Below are positions 18,363-27,111 of a stretch of 64,000 nt of DNA, piece after piece. Made by a program: the position numbers and the translations under genes. Position 1 is the first letter of the stretch; the number at the start of each line of letters is the position of its first letter. The notes under the pieces are model-generated. The model saw only the letters and a list, made by a program, of their open reading frames with translations. It was not told the DNA's origin and did not search any database. This DNA comes from Gaiellasilicea sp963806955 (GTDB lineage: Bacteria > Actinomycetota > Thermoleophilia > Gaiellales > Gaiellaceae): positions 248,001 through 312,000 of the forward strand of contig CAWDZG010000002.1 of NCBI GenBank assembly GCA_963806955.1. The letters run 5' to 3'.

Positions 18363-18498
18363 AGGATCTCAGTAGAAGGTGCGAACCGCACTGGACGAAC
18401 GGCTAGACCATCGGAAACGCGTCCCGGTCCGCGTCTTCAGTCAACCTGCGTTTGCAACTGGACGCGACGAGCGTCGCGAGTCATGGTGCTGCAGGACG

Positions 18499-19755
18499 AT
18501 GACTGTCTTCGCAGCCGACTCGACGCCCCGCAACGCGACGAAGCCGCTCCCCGAGACGGCGGACGCGGTCGTCGTGGGCGCCGGCATCCTGGGGCTCGCG
18601 ACCGCTCGCGAGCTGAGTCGGCGGCGCCCCGATTGGCAGATCGTCGTACTCGAAAAGGAACGGTCCTCTGCGCTCCATCAGACCGGCCGCAACAGCTGCG
18701 TGCTCCACGCCGGCGTCTACTACGCACCGGGGTCGCTGAAGGCGAAGCTGTGTACGACGGGGCGGCGGCGAATGATCGACTTCTGCGACGAGCATGAGAT
18801 CCCGTACGCGGTCACGGGAAAGCTCATCGTCGCGACGCACGAACGCGAGCGGCCGAAGCTCGAGGAGCTCGAACGGCGAGCGAGCAGCAACGGCCTCTCC
18901 GGTCTCAGGCTTCTGACCGCGAGCGCTCTGCGCGACGTCGAGCCGTACGTCACCGGGGTCGCGGGGCTGCATGTTCCTGAGAGTGGTCTGGTCGACTTCC
19001 GGCGCGTCGCGCAGGCACTCGAGTCCGAGCTCGAACGCACCGGCGATACGGTCGCATTCTCGGCCCCCGTGACGAAGCTCGAGGACGACGGCCGCCGCGT
19101 CAGGGTCGAGACCGGCCGCGGCACCGTCGAAGCGCGCTGCGCGATCGCGTGCGCCGGGCTCCACTCCGACCGTCTGGCCCGAACGTCGGGAGCTGACACC
19201 ACAGGGACGTCGATCGTCCCTTTTCGGGGTAGCTACTTCTCGCTGGCCCCGGAGGTCGCGAGCCGTTGCCGAGGCCTGATCTACCCCGTGCCCGATCCCC
19301 GCCTGCCGTTTCTCGGCGTCCATGTCAACCGCCGTCCCGCCGGTGATGTCTGGGTCGGCCCGAACGCCGTGCTCGCCCTCGCACGCGAGGGCTACCGCCG
19401 CACACACGTCAACCTCACGGACACGCTCGAGGTCGCCCGCTCGGCGCCGTTCTGGCGGCTCGCCCGCCGGCACTGGCGCGCGGGTGCGCTCGAAGTGACT
19501 CGCGACCTTGTACCCCACCTTGTCGCGCGGACGGTTCGGCGCTATCTGCCCGGCGTCGAGCGCGAGCATCTGCTCCCGGCCCAGGCGGGAATCCGCGCTC
19601 AGGCGTTGCACGAGGACGGGTTGCTCGCGGACGACTTCCTGTTCGCCGAGACCGCCCGCGTGCTCCATGTCCAGAACGCCCCTTCTCCGGCCGCGACGTC
19701 GTCGCTCGCGATCGCAGAGGTCCTCGTCGACCGTGCGCTGGCAAAGCTCGACTGA
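18499..19755 (+). CDS. lhgO: L-2-hydroxyglutarate oxidase (FAD-dependent)
   Basis: A 418-residue flavoprotein. The FAD dinucleotide-binding motif is VVVGAGILGLATARELSRR, followed by HQTGRNSCVLHAGVYYAPGS, the characteristic LhgO/YgaF signature, then GLVDFRRVAQAL and, near the end, LLPAQAGIRAQAL. It oxidises L-2-hydroxyglutarate to 2-oxoglutarate, repairing a side product of central metabolism and passing electrons to the respiratory chain in known relatives. I chose the ATG at 18499, since the 40 codons before it show no homology. It stands alone between the giant PIG-L gene (divergent) and a convergent GNAT gene. Confidence 0.85.
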   Translation: MTVFAADSTPRNATKPLPETADAVVVGAGILGLATARELSRRRPDWQIVVLEKERSSALHQTGRNSCVLHAGVYYAPGSLKAKLCTTGRRRMIDFCDEHEIPYAVTGKLIVATHERERPKLEELERRASSNGLSGLRLLTASALRDVEPYVTGVAGLHVPESGLVDFRRVAQALESELERTGDTVAFSAPVTKLEDDGRRVRVETGRGTVEARCAIACAGLHSDRLARTSGADTTGTSIVPFRGSYFSLAPEVASRCRGLIYPVPDPRLPFLGVHVNRRPAGDVWVGPNAVLALAREGYRRTHVNLTDTLEVARSAPFWRLARRHWRAGALEVTRDLVPHLVARTVRRYLPGVEREHLLPAQAGIRAQALHEDGLLADDFLFAETARVLHVQNAPSPAATSSLAIAEVLVDRALAKLD

Positions 19756-19764
19756 GTAACCGGC

Positions 19765-20382
19765 CTACGGGCGTTGCGGCACCGGCGCCGGGGCGAACGC
19801 CTCCTTGACCACCCGCAGCACCGACGCGCGCCTTCCTTCCGCGACAGGCACGAGGCCACCGAGCTCGAGCCGCACCAGCTCGACGCGGCCCTCAGTCCGC
19901 ACGGTCTGGAAGCCGAAGTCGGCGAGGAAGTCGCGCGGGAAGACGGTGCGGTGGACGAGGAAGCGCTCGTAGGCCGACTCGCCCTCGGGGTAGCGGTAGG
20001 CGAACGCCTCGAGCGCCTTCGCGCCCTTGTCGCGGGCTTCTCCGATCGCCGCGAGGAAGAGCGACTGCTCGACCCACGGCAGCGCATTCGCGACGAGGTA
20101 GACGCAGGTGACGAGCACCGAGTCGGCCGAGGGCGGGCCGGCCGGCAACTCGGCTGCGCGGGGAAAGAGCTGCGCCGGGCCGTACTGCATCGAGCCGAGC
20201 AGGCGGCCGTCGTCGTCGCGGTAGAGCGCTCCCCAGGCCCCGAACTCGTCCTCGACCTTCGCGACCCAGCGCTCCTTTGCCGCCGTGCGCCCGCTCCGCG
20301 ACTGCCACCAGACGCACGTGCCGCACACGGCGGGCGCGTGCTCGAGCGTCGCGCCCGTCAGCCCCGAGACGCGCTGTGCCAC
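19765..20382 (-). CDS. GNAT family N-acetyltransferase
   Basis: A 205-residue protein from a GTG at 20382. The order of elements fits a GNAT fold: an N-terminal DLPAVC-like segment (HAPAVCGTCVWWQ), strand LYRDDDGRLLGSMQYG, the acetyl-CoA region VTCVYLVANALPWVEQSLFLA, and a helix ARDKGAKALEAFAYRYP followed by FLADFGFQTVRTEGRVELVRLEL. The acetyl-CoA loop is less canonical than in typical members. The substrate is unknown. Its start overlaps the end of the Asp23/Gls24 gene by 25 bases, so it is probably translated from the same mRNA as that gene and the phosphoesterase. Confidence 0.65.
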   Translation of the reverse strand: MAQRVSGLTGATLEHAPAVCGTCVWWQSRSGRTAAKERWVAKVEDEFGAWGALYRDDDGRLLGSMQYGPAQLFPRAAELPAGPPSADSVLVTCVYLVANALPWVEQSLFLAAIGEARDKGAKALEAFAYRYPEGESAYERFLVHRTVFPRDFLADFGFQTVRTEGRVELVRLELGGLVPVAEGRRASVLRVVKEAFAPAPVPQRP

Positions 20383-20657
20383 TCCGCCACCGTCACGTCG
20401 ACGCTGTCCGGCCGGGCGTCCGCCATGCGCGCCAGGCAGTCGGCCACATGCGCCTGCACCTGCGCCCCGACGGTTGCGGCGTTCGCGCCCCAGTCGAGCG
20501 CGAGCTGGAGCTCGACCGCGAGTCTTCCGTCGGCGCGCGCGACCTTCACGCCGTCGTTGCGCCCCACGAGCCCGTGCACGCCGGCAACCTCGCGGGCGGC
20601 GTCGGCCGCGTAGCTCGCGAGCACCTCGGACGAGATCACGGCGTGTCCTTCCGTCAT
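20358..20657 (-). CDS. Asp23/Gls24 family envelope-stress protein
   Basis: A 99-residue protein. VISSEVLASYAADAAREVAGVHGL, DGVKVARADGRLAVELQLAL and VGAQVQAHVADCLARM follow the Asp23/Gls24 pattern, a small domain found in alkaline-shock and envelope-stress proteins of Gram-positive bacteria. The ATG at 20657 overlaps the phosphoesterase stop in an ATGA, showing translational coupling, and its own stop overlaps the start of the GNAT gene. In firmicutes members bind membrane-anchored partners; here no Amaj-like partner is next to it, so its role is unclear. Confidence 0.75.
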   Translation of the reverse strand: MTEGHAVISSEVLASYAADAAREVAGVHGLVGRNDGVKVARADGRLAVELQLALDWGANAATVGAQVQAHVADCLARMADARPDSVDVTVAEWHSASRG

Positions 20658-21421
20658 GCCCGTGATCTTAGAACCAGCTCGGTCGCCTCGGGACGCGCGA
20701 AGAAGCGGAAGGGCACGAAGGTCGTGCCGAGACCCGGCGAGACGTGCAGCGTCACGCGCCCGGAGCGGTAGATCCCCTCGGTCAAAGGCGCGCTCGGGTG
20801 CGCGAACCGGATCTTGCCGCCCGGGTACGGCAACGTGATCTGGCCCGCGTGCATGTGACCTGCGAGCACGAGCTCGTACCCGTCGGCGTGCAGGCGTGGG
20901 TAGTGGCTGAGCAGGATGTGCAGACGGGCGTCCGGATCGGGCGCGGGCCACGGCCCGCGCGCGTGCGGACCGGCGCCGGCGATCTGCACCGGCAGCCCGC
21001 GCAGCTCGAGCGTGCGCGAGTCGTCGACGAGCACCGTGGCCGGGAGCCCGTCCAGCTCAGCGGCGCGCGAGAACGGGTCGCGCGTGGCGGCGATGTCGTG
21101 GTTCCCGAGCACCGCGTACGCGTCGAGGCCCTCGAGCGCCTCGTCGAGCGCAGTGCGCCCCTTCGGCCGCGAGAGCAGGTCGCCGGTGACCACGACGAGA
21201 TCCGGACGGCGCTCGCGCGTCCAGTCGGCCGCACGCCGCACCGCGACGGCGCCGCGCGAGGGCGGGCCGAGGTGGAAGTCCGAGAGGTGGACGATCCGAA
21301 GCCCGTCGAGCGCGGCCGGCAACCCGTCGACGGCGACGTCGAGCACGCGTGTCCGCAGCCAGCCGGCCTCGAACCAGCCATAGGCAAGGCCCGACGCTGC
21401 CACAGCGCCGAGCCCGACCAC
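20654..21421 (-). CDS. Metallophosphoesterase (YkuE/calcineurin-like)
   Basis: A 255-residue protein with an N-terminal hydrophobic segment (VGLGAVAASGLAYGWF), probably a membrane anchor. All metal-site motifs of the calcineurin-like fold are present in order: IVHLSDFHLGP, VVVTGDLLSR, VLGNHDIAA, ILLSHYP and LVLAGHMHAGQ. Members of the YkuE group hydrolyse phosphoester bonds in lipid- or nucleotide-linked molecules, with a two-metal centre; the substrate here cannot be predicted. It is the first gene of a three-gene set with the Asp23 and GNAT genes, coupled by an ATGA overlap. Confidence 0.85.
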   Translation of the reverse strand: MVGLGAVAASGLAYGWFEAGWLRTRVLDVAVDGLPAALDGLRIVHLSDFHLGPPSRGAVAVRRAADWTRERRPDLVVVTGDLLSRPKGRTALDEALEGLDAYAVLGNHDIAATRDPFSRAAELDGLPATVLVDDSRTLELRGLPVQIAGAGPHARGPWPAPDPDARLHILLSHYPRLHADGYELVLAGHMHAGQITLPYPGGKIRFAHPSAPLTEGIYRSGRVTLHVSPGLGTTFVPFRFFARPEATELVLRSRA

Positions 21422-21518
21422 GATCCAGGTGATGTTCAGGGCCGGCGCCCCCCCGGACTACCGGCCCCGAAACCGCCCCTCCAGTGATCTAGACGTCTGG
21501 GCGGCCGGAACCTTGCGG

Positions 21519-22427
21519 TCAAACGCTGAGCTTCTCGAGCATCGGGTCGACCGAGACCACGTGCCGCTTGAACTTCAGCTCGGAGTCGGTCAGCCCGGCG
21601 GCGACGCCGATCAGCTGCGAGAGGTGCAGGATCGGCATCTGGAAGTCCTTGCCGGTCTGCTTCTTCAGCTTCGACTGCCACGCGTCGAGCGAGAGGTGGC
21701 AGAGCGGGCACGGCGTCACGATCGCATCGGCGCCGGCCTCCTTCGCCTGCTCGATCGGCTGGATCAGCTCGCCGAGCGCCGTCTCCTCGCGCGCCTGGAT
21801 GATCGGGAAGCCGCAGCACTTGATCTTCGCCGGGTAGTCGATCGCCTCGCCGCCGCACGCCTCGATGATCCGCTCGAGCGACGACGGCTTGTCGGGATCC
21901 TCGAAGCCGAGCAGCTTCGAGGGGCGCAGGATCTGGCAGCCGTAGAACGGCGCGATCTTCAGGCCCTTGAGCCCCTTGTGCGCGGCCGACTTGAGCAGGT
22001 CGTAGCCCTCGCCCGCGGCGACGAGCCAGAGGAAGTGCAGCACCTCGACCTTGCCGGTGTACTCGGGCACGCCGACCTTGGCGAGGTTCTTGTTCACGCG
22101 GTCGAGCAGCGCCTCGTCGCCCTGCAGCTGGTGGTTCGCCTGGCGCAGGTTGAGCGTGCAGACGTTGCAGACCGTCATCAGCGTGTCGGAGCCGGTCGCC
22201 TCGGCGTAGGCGAGGATGCGGGCGTTCAGGTGCAGGTAGTAGTCGGGCTCGGCCTCGTGGATGTCGCCGGCCCCGCAGCACGTGACCGTCTCCAGCTCGA
22301 GCAGCTCGAGGCCCACCTTGGGCGAGAGCGCCTGCGTCGAGATGTCGAGCTCCTTCGCGCTCAGCGACGCGAGACACCCCTTGTAGTACGCGACCTTCCT
22401 CATCTCTCCGACCGTCTGTGAGCTCAC
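21519..22427 (-). CDS. sdhE: Succinate dehydrogenase third subunit, SdhE/HdrB-like (CCG domain)
   Basis: About 302 residues from the GTG at 22427, which overlaps the sdhB stop (GTGA); an ATG at 22403 is the alternative. Two cysteine-rich CCG motifs are seen, VTCCGAGDIHE with an upstream cysteine in YYKGCLAS, and IKCCGFPIIQA with TPCPLCHLSL. This is the heterodisulfide-reductase B-type domain that replaces the usual haem-bearing anchors in type E succinate dehydrogenases and binds an unusual Fe-S cluster. There are no clear transmembrane helices, so membrane attachment would be peripheral. It forms the complex with the SdhA and SdhB encoded just upstream. It is not the FAD-assembly factor also called SdhE. 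Confidence 0.85.
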   Translation of the reverse strand: MSSQTVGEMRKVAYYKGCLASLSAKELDISTQALSPKVGLELLELETVTCCGAGDIHEAEPDYYLHLNARILAYAEATGSDTLMTVCNVCTLNLRQANHQLQGDEALLDRVNKNLAKVGVPEYTGKVEVLHFLWLVAAGEGYDLLKSAAHKGLKGLKIAPFYGCQILRPSKLLGFEDPDKPSSLERIIEACGGEAIDYPAKIKCCGFPIIQAREETALGELIQPIEQAKEAGADAIVTPCPLCHLSLDAWQSKLKKQTGKDFQMPILHLSQLIGVAAGLTDSELKFKRHVVSVDPMLEKLSV

Positions 22428-23539
22428 GCTCCGCCTCCCGGCTTCTTCGTCGGTGTCTCGCCGGGGGTGACGTCGGCCTGGTCGAGAGCGCCCACGCCCT
22501 CGGCGCTGCCGCCCTCGGCCTCCTCGGTGCCCGCATGGTGCTCGATCCGGGAGAGCGCGCGCTCTCCCTGGACGATTCCGGCCGCGCCGTCGAGGCCCTG
22601 CTCCTTGACGAGGTCGTAGAGCTGGCGCGACTCCTTCACGCCCTCGGCGACGTGCGGCGGGAACGGCGGCGGCACCTTGCCCTTGACGGCGAGGCCCATC
22701 GCGAACTTCATCTCCTTGATCGAGGAGACGATGCCCTGCGTCTTCGGGACGAGCTCCGTCTCGCGCAGCCAGCCGGTCGTCTTCGCGGAGGTGACGAACC
22801 AGGCTGCGTGCTTCGCGCCCATGTCGTCGTCGATCCCCTCCGCCATCGCCTCGGCGCCGAGCTTCGCGATCGCGTCGCGCGGGTCGACCCCCTTCGGGCA
22901 GCGCTCGTTGCAGAAGTAGCAGCGGGTGCACTCCCAGATCCCGTGCTGGCCGGAGTACTCGTCGAGCCGCTCGGTCTTCGCGGCGTCGCGCGGGTCGCCG
23001 ACGAAGCGCATCCCCTTCGCGAGCGCCTGCGGGCCGAGGAACTCCGGCGACGACTCCATCGCGTTGCACTCCGAGACGCAGCAGCCGCAGTTGATGCAGA
23101 GCGACTCCTTGTGGATCATGTTCATCCGCTCCTGGCTGATCACGTGCTCGCGGCCGTCCTCGGGCTGCTGGTAGCCGGGCTGGAGATAGGGCTTGATCGC
23201 CTTGAACTTGGCCCAGAAGGGATCCATGTCGACGACGAGGTCCTTGATCACCGGCAGGTTCCCCATCGCCGAGATCACCGGGACGTGGCCCGCGTTCGCG
23301 ATGTCGTACATCCGCACCTTGCACGCGAGCACGGCGCCGCCGTCCATCCGCATCCCGCACGAGCCGCAGATCATCATCCGGCAGCTCTTGCGGTAGGCGA
23401 GCGACCCGTCCTGGCGGTCCTTGACGATGTCGAGCACGTCGAGGAGCGTCGCCTCCTCGGGCGCGTCCACCTCGTACTCGCGCAGCGCCTTGTCGCCGGT
23501 CTCCGCGTCGTAACGCCAGATCTTCAGGCCGACCTGCAT
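22424..23539 (-). CDS. sdhB: Succinate dehydrogenase iron-sulfur subunit
   Basis: A 371-residue protein from ATG 23539 (one-base overlap with the sdhA stop, TGATG). The [2Fe-2S] ligands are in CRMMICGSCGMRMDGGAVLAC, and the two other clusters are in CINCGCCVSECNAM and CTRCYFCNERCPKG. It passes electrons from FAD in SdhA to the third subunit. It is about 120 residues longer than E. coli SdhB; the extra C-terminus is acidic and low in complexity (EEAEGGSAEGVG) and ends in a Lys-rich PTKKPGGG. The extension is common in relatives with the CCG-type third subunit, though I cannot measure that here. Confidence 0.9.
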   Translation of the reverse strand: MQVGLKIWRYDAETGDKALREYEVDAPEEATLLDVLDIVKDRQDGSLAYRKSCRMMICGSCGMRMDGGAVLACKVRMYDIANAGHVPVISAMGNLPVIKDLVVDMDPFWAKFKAIKPYLQPGYQQPEDGREHVISQERMNMIHKESLCINCGCCVSECNAMESSPEFLGPQALAKGMRFVGDPRDAAKTERLDEYSGQHGIWECTRCYFCNERCPKGVDPRDAIAKLGAEAMAEGIDDDMGAKHAAWFVTSAKTTGWLRETELVPKTQGIVSSIKEMKFAMGLAVKGKVPPPFPPHVAEGVKESRQLYDLVKEQGLDGAAGIVQGERALSRIEHHAGTEEAEGGSAEGVGALDQADVTPGETPTKKPGGGA

Positions 23540-25225
23540 CAGTACTTCCTCTCCTCCGGGAGATATTTCGTGAACCGGACGTCTTTGTACGTGAGCTCGG
23601 GGGCGCCGTCCTTCCAGCGCGTGATCGAATGCTTCATGAAGTTCTCGTCGTCGCGGGTCGGGTAGTCGTGCGGGCGCGAGTGGGCGCCGCGGCTCTCCTT
23701 GCGCGCGATCCCGGCCTGGAGCATGCAGGCGGCGACGTCGAGCAGGTAGCCGAGCTCGATCGCCTGCGTCAGGTCGGAGTTGAAGACGTCGCCCTTGTCC
23801 TCGACGACGACCTTCGGGTAGCGCTCGCGCAGGCTCTCGATGATCTCGATCTGCTCGGCCATCTGCTCCTCGCGCCGGAAGACGCCGAAGTTGTTCAGCA
23901 TCGTCTGGCCGAGCTCGTCGCGGATCTTCCAGGGGCGCTCGCCCTCGCTGCGGCCGAGCAGCTGCTTCAGCTCGCGCTCGGCGTCGCGCGTGGCCGACTC
24001 GGGGACCGTGACGGTCGTGTTCGCGAGCGCCCACTCGGCGGCGGCGCGGCCGGCGCGGCGGCCGAAGGTGATCGTCTCCATCAGCGAGTTGCCGCCGAGG
24101 CGGTTGGCGCCGTGCACGGAGACGCAGGCGACCTCGCCGGCGGCGTAGAGGCTGGTCATCTCCGTCAGGCCGTCCGAGTCCGTCTCGACCCCGCCCATGT
24201 GGTAGTGAGCACCAGGGCGGACGGGGATCGGCTCGTGGATCGGGTCGACGCCCGCGTAGACCATCGCCAGCTCACGAGAGCCCGGCAGCCGCGTGAGGAT
24301 CTTCTCCGCGCCGAGGTGCGTCAGGTCGAGGAGGACGGAGCCGTTGATGCCACGTCCCTCGTCGATCTCGGTCTGCTCGGAGCGGGAGACGACGTCGCGG
24401 CGAGGCCAGGTCCTTCGCCGTGGGCGCGTAGCGCTCCATGAAGCGCTCGCCCTCCGAGTTGCGCAGGATCCCGCCCTCGCCTCGGCAGCCCTCGGTGATC
24501 AGGATCCCGCTCGGGTACATCGTCGTGGGGTGGAACTGCATGAACTCGATGTCCTTCAGCGGCAGCCCGGCGCGGAGCGCCATCGACATGCCGTCGCCGG
24601 TGCAGGCGTACGCGTTCGTGGTCGCGCGGTAGAGCCGGCCGACGCCTCCGGTCGCGAGCACGGTCGTCTTGCCGCCGACCGCCTTCAGGCCGCCGTGGAG
24701 CAGGTCCCAGCAGATCACGCCCTGGCAGCGGCCCTCGTGCTCGACGAGCTGCCACGCGAAGTACTCCTCGTACACCTGGATCTCGCGCTTGACGAGCTGC
24801 TCGTAGAGCACCTGGATCAGGACGTGGCCGGTGATGTCGGCCGCAAAGACGGTGCGCGGCGAGCCGGCGGCGCCGAACGGGCGCTGCGCGAGCCGGCCGT
24901 CGTCGCCGCGCGAGAAGACCGCGCCCCAGCGCTCGAGCTGGTAGATGTCCTCGGGCGCCTCGCGGGTGAAGATCTCGATCGAGTCCTGGTCGCCGAGGTA
25001 GTCGGAGCCCTTGACGGTGTCGAACGCGTGGCTCTCGGGCGAGTCGTCGGCGGAGTTCCCGAGCGCCGCGTTGATGCCGCCCTCGGCCGCGCCGGAGTGG
25101 CTGCGGGTCGGGTGCAGCTTGGAGACGATCGCGACGTCCGCGCCCGCGTCGTGGGCCTCGATCGCGGCGCGCATGCCTGCGCAACCCGCGCCGATCACGA
25201 GTACGTCGTGCTTCGCGTCCACCAC
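23539..25225 (-). CDS. sdhA: Succinate dehydrogenase flavoprotein subunit, one frame break
   Basis: About 560 residues once one extra base is ignored. The FAD-binding start VLVIGAGCAGMRAAIEA, the flavinylation region KLHPTRSHSGAAEGGINA (covalent FAD on His), the substrate loop MQFHPTTMYPSGIL, and later HYHMGGVETDSDG and VHGANRLGGNSLMET are all present. The frame changes near 24400, where GCC-TCG-C-CGC-GAC reads as if one C had been added; the expected DLASRDVVSRSEQTEIDEG is restored after it. Since the gene is central to respiration and everything else is intact, a sequencing error is likelier than a pseudogene. GTG at 25225 is the preferred start. It oxidises succinate to fumarate. Confidence 0.88.
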
Positions 25226-25272
25226 TGACGGACGCTACCGAAACGGTCGAGTAGCGGTGGGCCGGAACCGGT

Positions 25273-25297
25273 GGGGCGGGCGACTCGCGCCCGCCCC
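25273..25297 (-). terminator. GC-rich hairpin upstream of sdhA
   Basis: A 10-bp perfect stem (GGGGCGGGCG, loop ACTCG, CGCCCGCCCC) lies between the stop at 25309 and the sdhA start. It has no T tract on either strand, so it may only slow transcription or separate the two units. The stretch 25226-25308 shows nothing else. Confidence 0.4.
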
Positions 25298-25308
25298 CAA
25301 TCACGCGA

Positions 25309-25577
25309 CTACGCCTCGTTCGCGCAGATCGCGTACGGCGTCATGCTGTTGTCGAGCTCGCTGTAGTTGTGGGTGGTCACGTTCCACCGCGAGCCATCCA
25401 GCGCGGGATACGACTGCGCCATCTCGACACCGTCGGCCGGATCTGCGAGCTGAAGACCGCCGCCGATCGCAACCTTCGGCGGGCGATTCGCCTGCGGAGC
25501 GCATCGAGGTACCGGAGGTAGCGCTGAAGCTCCCTGATCAACGCCGCCGCCTCTGCTGCGTACCCCTGTTTCTCCAT
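25309..25577 (-). pseudogene. Short protein with a 'YAICA' C-terminal module, probably frame-broken
   Basis: The last 60 residues (PKVAIGGGLQLADPADG ... YPALDGSRWNVTTHNY ... MTPYAICA) match a C-terminal module common in secreted actinobacterial proteins (pattern K-x-IGGG ... S-Y-P ... W-x-V ... YAICA). The best start is the ATG at 25577 in another frame, giving MEKQGYAAEAAALIREL, a short amphipathic helix; the two parts join only with a frame change near 25480. No signal peptide is visible. The SARP-type operator at 25598-25626 lies 21 bases upstream of this ATG, the same distance as for the gene starting at 28323, which supports a real gene here. Function unknown. Confidence 0.4.
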
Positions 25578-25597
25578 GACAGAAGCGTGCGGGGGGT

Positions 25598-25626
25598 CGT
25601 TCACGCGGCACTCACCGCGCGCTCAC
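25598..25626 (-). promoter_or_regulatory. Triple heptamer repeat, 11-bp spacing (SARP/OmpR-type site 1)
   Basis: Three heptamers (plus-strand CGTTCAC at 25598, CACTCAC at 25609, CGCTCAC at 25620; minus-strand GTGAACG, GTGAGTG, GTGAGCG) recur at exactly 11 bp, the helical spacing used by OmpR-fold regulators such as SARPs and PhoP. It lies 21 bases upstream of the ATG at 25577. Confidence 0.65.
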
Positions 25627-25736
25627 ATCGGCTCAGATCGGCGTACCGGTGTCGGCGTGTGTGTGCGCAGCACGGCGCGGCGCGCAGGCGAGGTCTCGAC
25701 CGACCGGCTGGTGGCCGACCTGTGGGTCTTTGGTGC

Positions 25737-25765
25737 AGCTCACGTGCCGCTCACCGCGCGCTCAC
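25737..25765 (+). promoter_or_regulatory. Triple heptamer repeat, 11-bp spacing (SARP/OmpR-type site 2)
   Basis: AGCTCAC (25737), CGCTCAC (25748) and CGCTCAC (25759) repeat at exactly 11 bp, 53 bases before the start of the PQQ-propeller gene. The core CTCACCGCGCGCTCACAT is identical to part of site 1. The rest of the 25630-25817 stretch shows nothing else. Confidence 0.65.
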
Positions 25766-25817
25766 ATGGCCGACCGGAGCGCTGTTCGAACGCAGGCGGG
25801 TGCGCTACAACAGCTTG

Positions 25818-27107
25818 ATGACGCGGAGACGCTGGCTCGTCGTCGCAAGCGGAGCCGTCGCGGCCGCGCTGGCGGTGGCCCTGGGCTACGTCCTCTCGTT
25901 GCGGCAGGCCGGCGAGGACGTCCGCGGGTCGCCGACGGTCGAGTTCGTCACCACGGACGTTCCTGTCGTGACGCCGACGCAGCCGCCGACCACGACGACT
26001 ACACCGGTGCCGGCTCCGGTCACGACAGTGGCCTGGGGCACGTACGGCTTCGACAACCAACGCGCCCGCTTCGCGCCGAACATCGGCCTCCGGCCGCCCT
26101 TCCGCCGCATTTGGACGTTCCGCGGCCGTGCGCTGCTCGAGTTTCCGCCTGCCGTGGCCCACGGGCGGCTCTACCTGCCCACGTTCGACGGACGCTTCTA
26201 CGCGTTGGATGCCCGCACAGGGAAGACGATCTGGAGTCGCCGGTCACAGCGCTGCGGCTGGGCCTCGCCCGCCGTCTCGGACGGGCGCGTCTACGTCACG
26301 TTCATCGGGCGACGGTCCACGTGCGGGGATTCGGTACCCGGCCGCGACGGCATTGTCGTCGCGTATGACGCCTCTAGCGGGAAGGTCGTCTGGCAGCGGA
26401 CGACCGGACTGAACGAGTCCTCGCCTCTGGTCGCCCGCGGCCTCGTCTACGTGGGGGACTGGGACGGGCGGATTTGGGCGCTGGACGCGCGCACGGGCCG
26501 CACGCGCTGGACGTTCCGTGCCAGCGGCCAGGTCAAGGGCTCACTGGCTCTCTCGGGAAGCAGGGTGTACGTCGGGGACTACGACGGCCGCCTGTACGCC
26601 CTCGATGCCCGGACGGGAAGCCTCGTCTGGCGCGCGTCCGCCCAGCCGCGTTTGGGTGGCCGCGGCGCGTTCTACTCCACCCCCGCCGTCGGCTACGGGC
26701 GCGTCTTCGTCGGCAACACCGACGGGAAGGTCTACGCATTCGGCGCGACCAGCGGCCGACTGCTCTGGTCGCAGAGCACGGGCGGGTATGTCTACGCCTC
26801 GCCTGCCGTCTGGCGCCGGTTGATCCTCGTCGGCTCGTACGACCATTCGTTTTACGCGCTCGACGCCGCCACCGGCGACGTGCGGTGGCGGTTCAGTGCG
26901 AACGGGGCTATCTCCGGTGCGGCCTCCGTGATCGCGGGTGTCGTCTACTTCGCCACGTTCGCTGAGCGAACCTACGCACTCGACGCCGCCAGCGGCCGCG
27001 AACTCTGGCGCTGGCCGGATGGAAAGTACTCGCCGGTCGTGGCCGACCGAGAACGCCTCTACCTCGTCGGCCTGGGCCGACTGTACGGCATGGTCGAGCG
27101 GCGCTGA
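25818..27107 (+). CDS. Membrane-anchored PQQ-like beta-propeller protein
   Basis: A 429-residue protein from ATG 25818. An N-terminal Arg-rich start and one membrane helix (WLVVASGAVAAALAVALGYV, residues 5-24) are followed by a Pro/Thr-rich spacer (TPTQPPTTTTTPVPAP) and then at least six propeller blades: YALDARTGKTIW, WALDARTGRTRW, YALDARTGSLVW, YAFGATSGRLLW, YALDAATGDVRW and YALDAASGRELW. The fold is that of BamB/PQQ-dehydrogenase repeats, but no catalytic residues for a quinoprotein enzyme are visible, so it is probably a binding scaffold on the outer face of the membrane. The triple 11-bp repeat upstream and the adjacent SARP gene suggest SARP control. Confidence 0.75.
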   Translation: MTRRRWLVVASGAVAAALAVALGYVLSLRQAGEDVRGSPTVEFVTTDVPVVTPTQPPTTTTTPVPAPVTTVAWGTYGFDNQRARFAPNIGLRPPFRRIWTFRGRALLEFPPAVAHGRLYLPTFDGRFYALDARTGKTIWSRRSQRCGWASPAVSDGRVYVTFIGRRSTCGDSVPGRDGIVVAYDASSGKVVWQRTTGLNESSPLVARGLVYVGDWDGRIWALDARTGRTRWTFRASGQVKGSLALSGSRVYVGDYDGRLYALDARTGSLVWRASAQPRLGGRGAFYSTPAVGYGRVFVGNTDGKVYAFGATSGRLLWSQSTGGYVYASPAVWRRLILVGSYDHSFYALDAATGDVRWRFSANGAISGAASVIAGVVYFATFAERTYALDAASGRELWRWPDGKYSPVVADRERLYLVGLGRLYGMVERR

Positions 27108-27111
27108 GAGC

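Noticed and set aside
24370..24430. Programmed frameshift in sdhA
   Set aside because: No slippery sequence, stimulatory hairpin or precedent; the same kind of break is found in a dozen other genes of this sequence.
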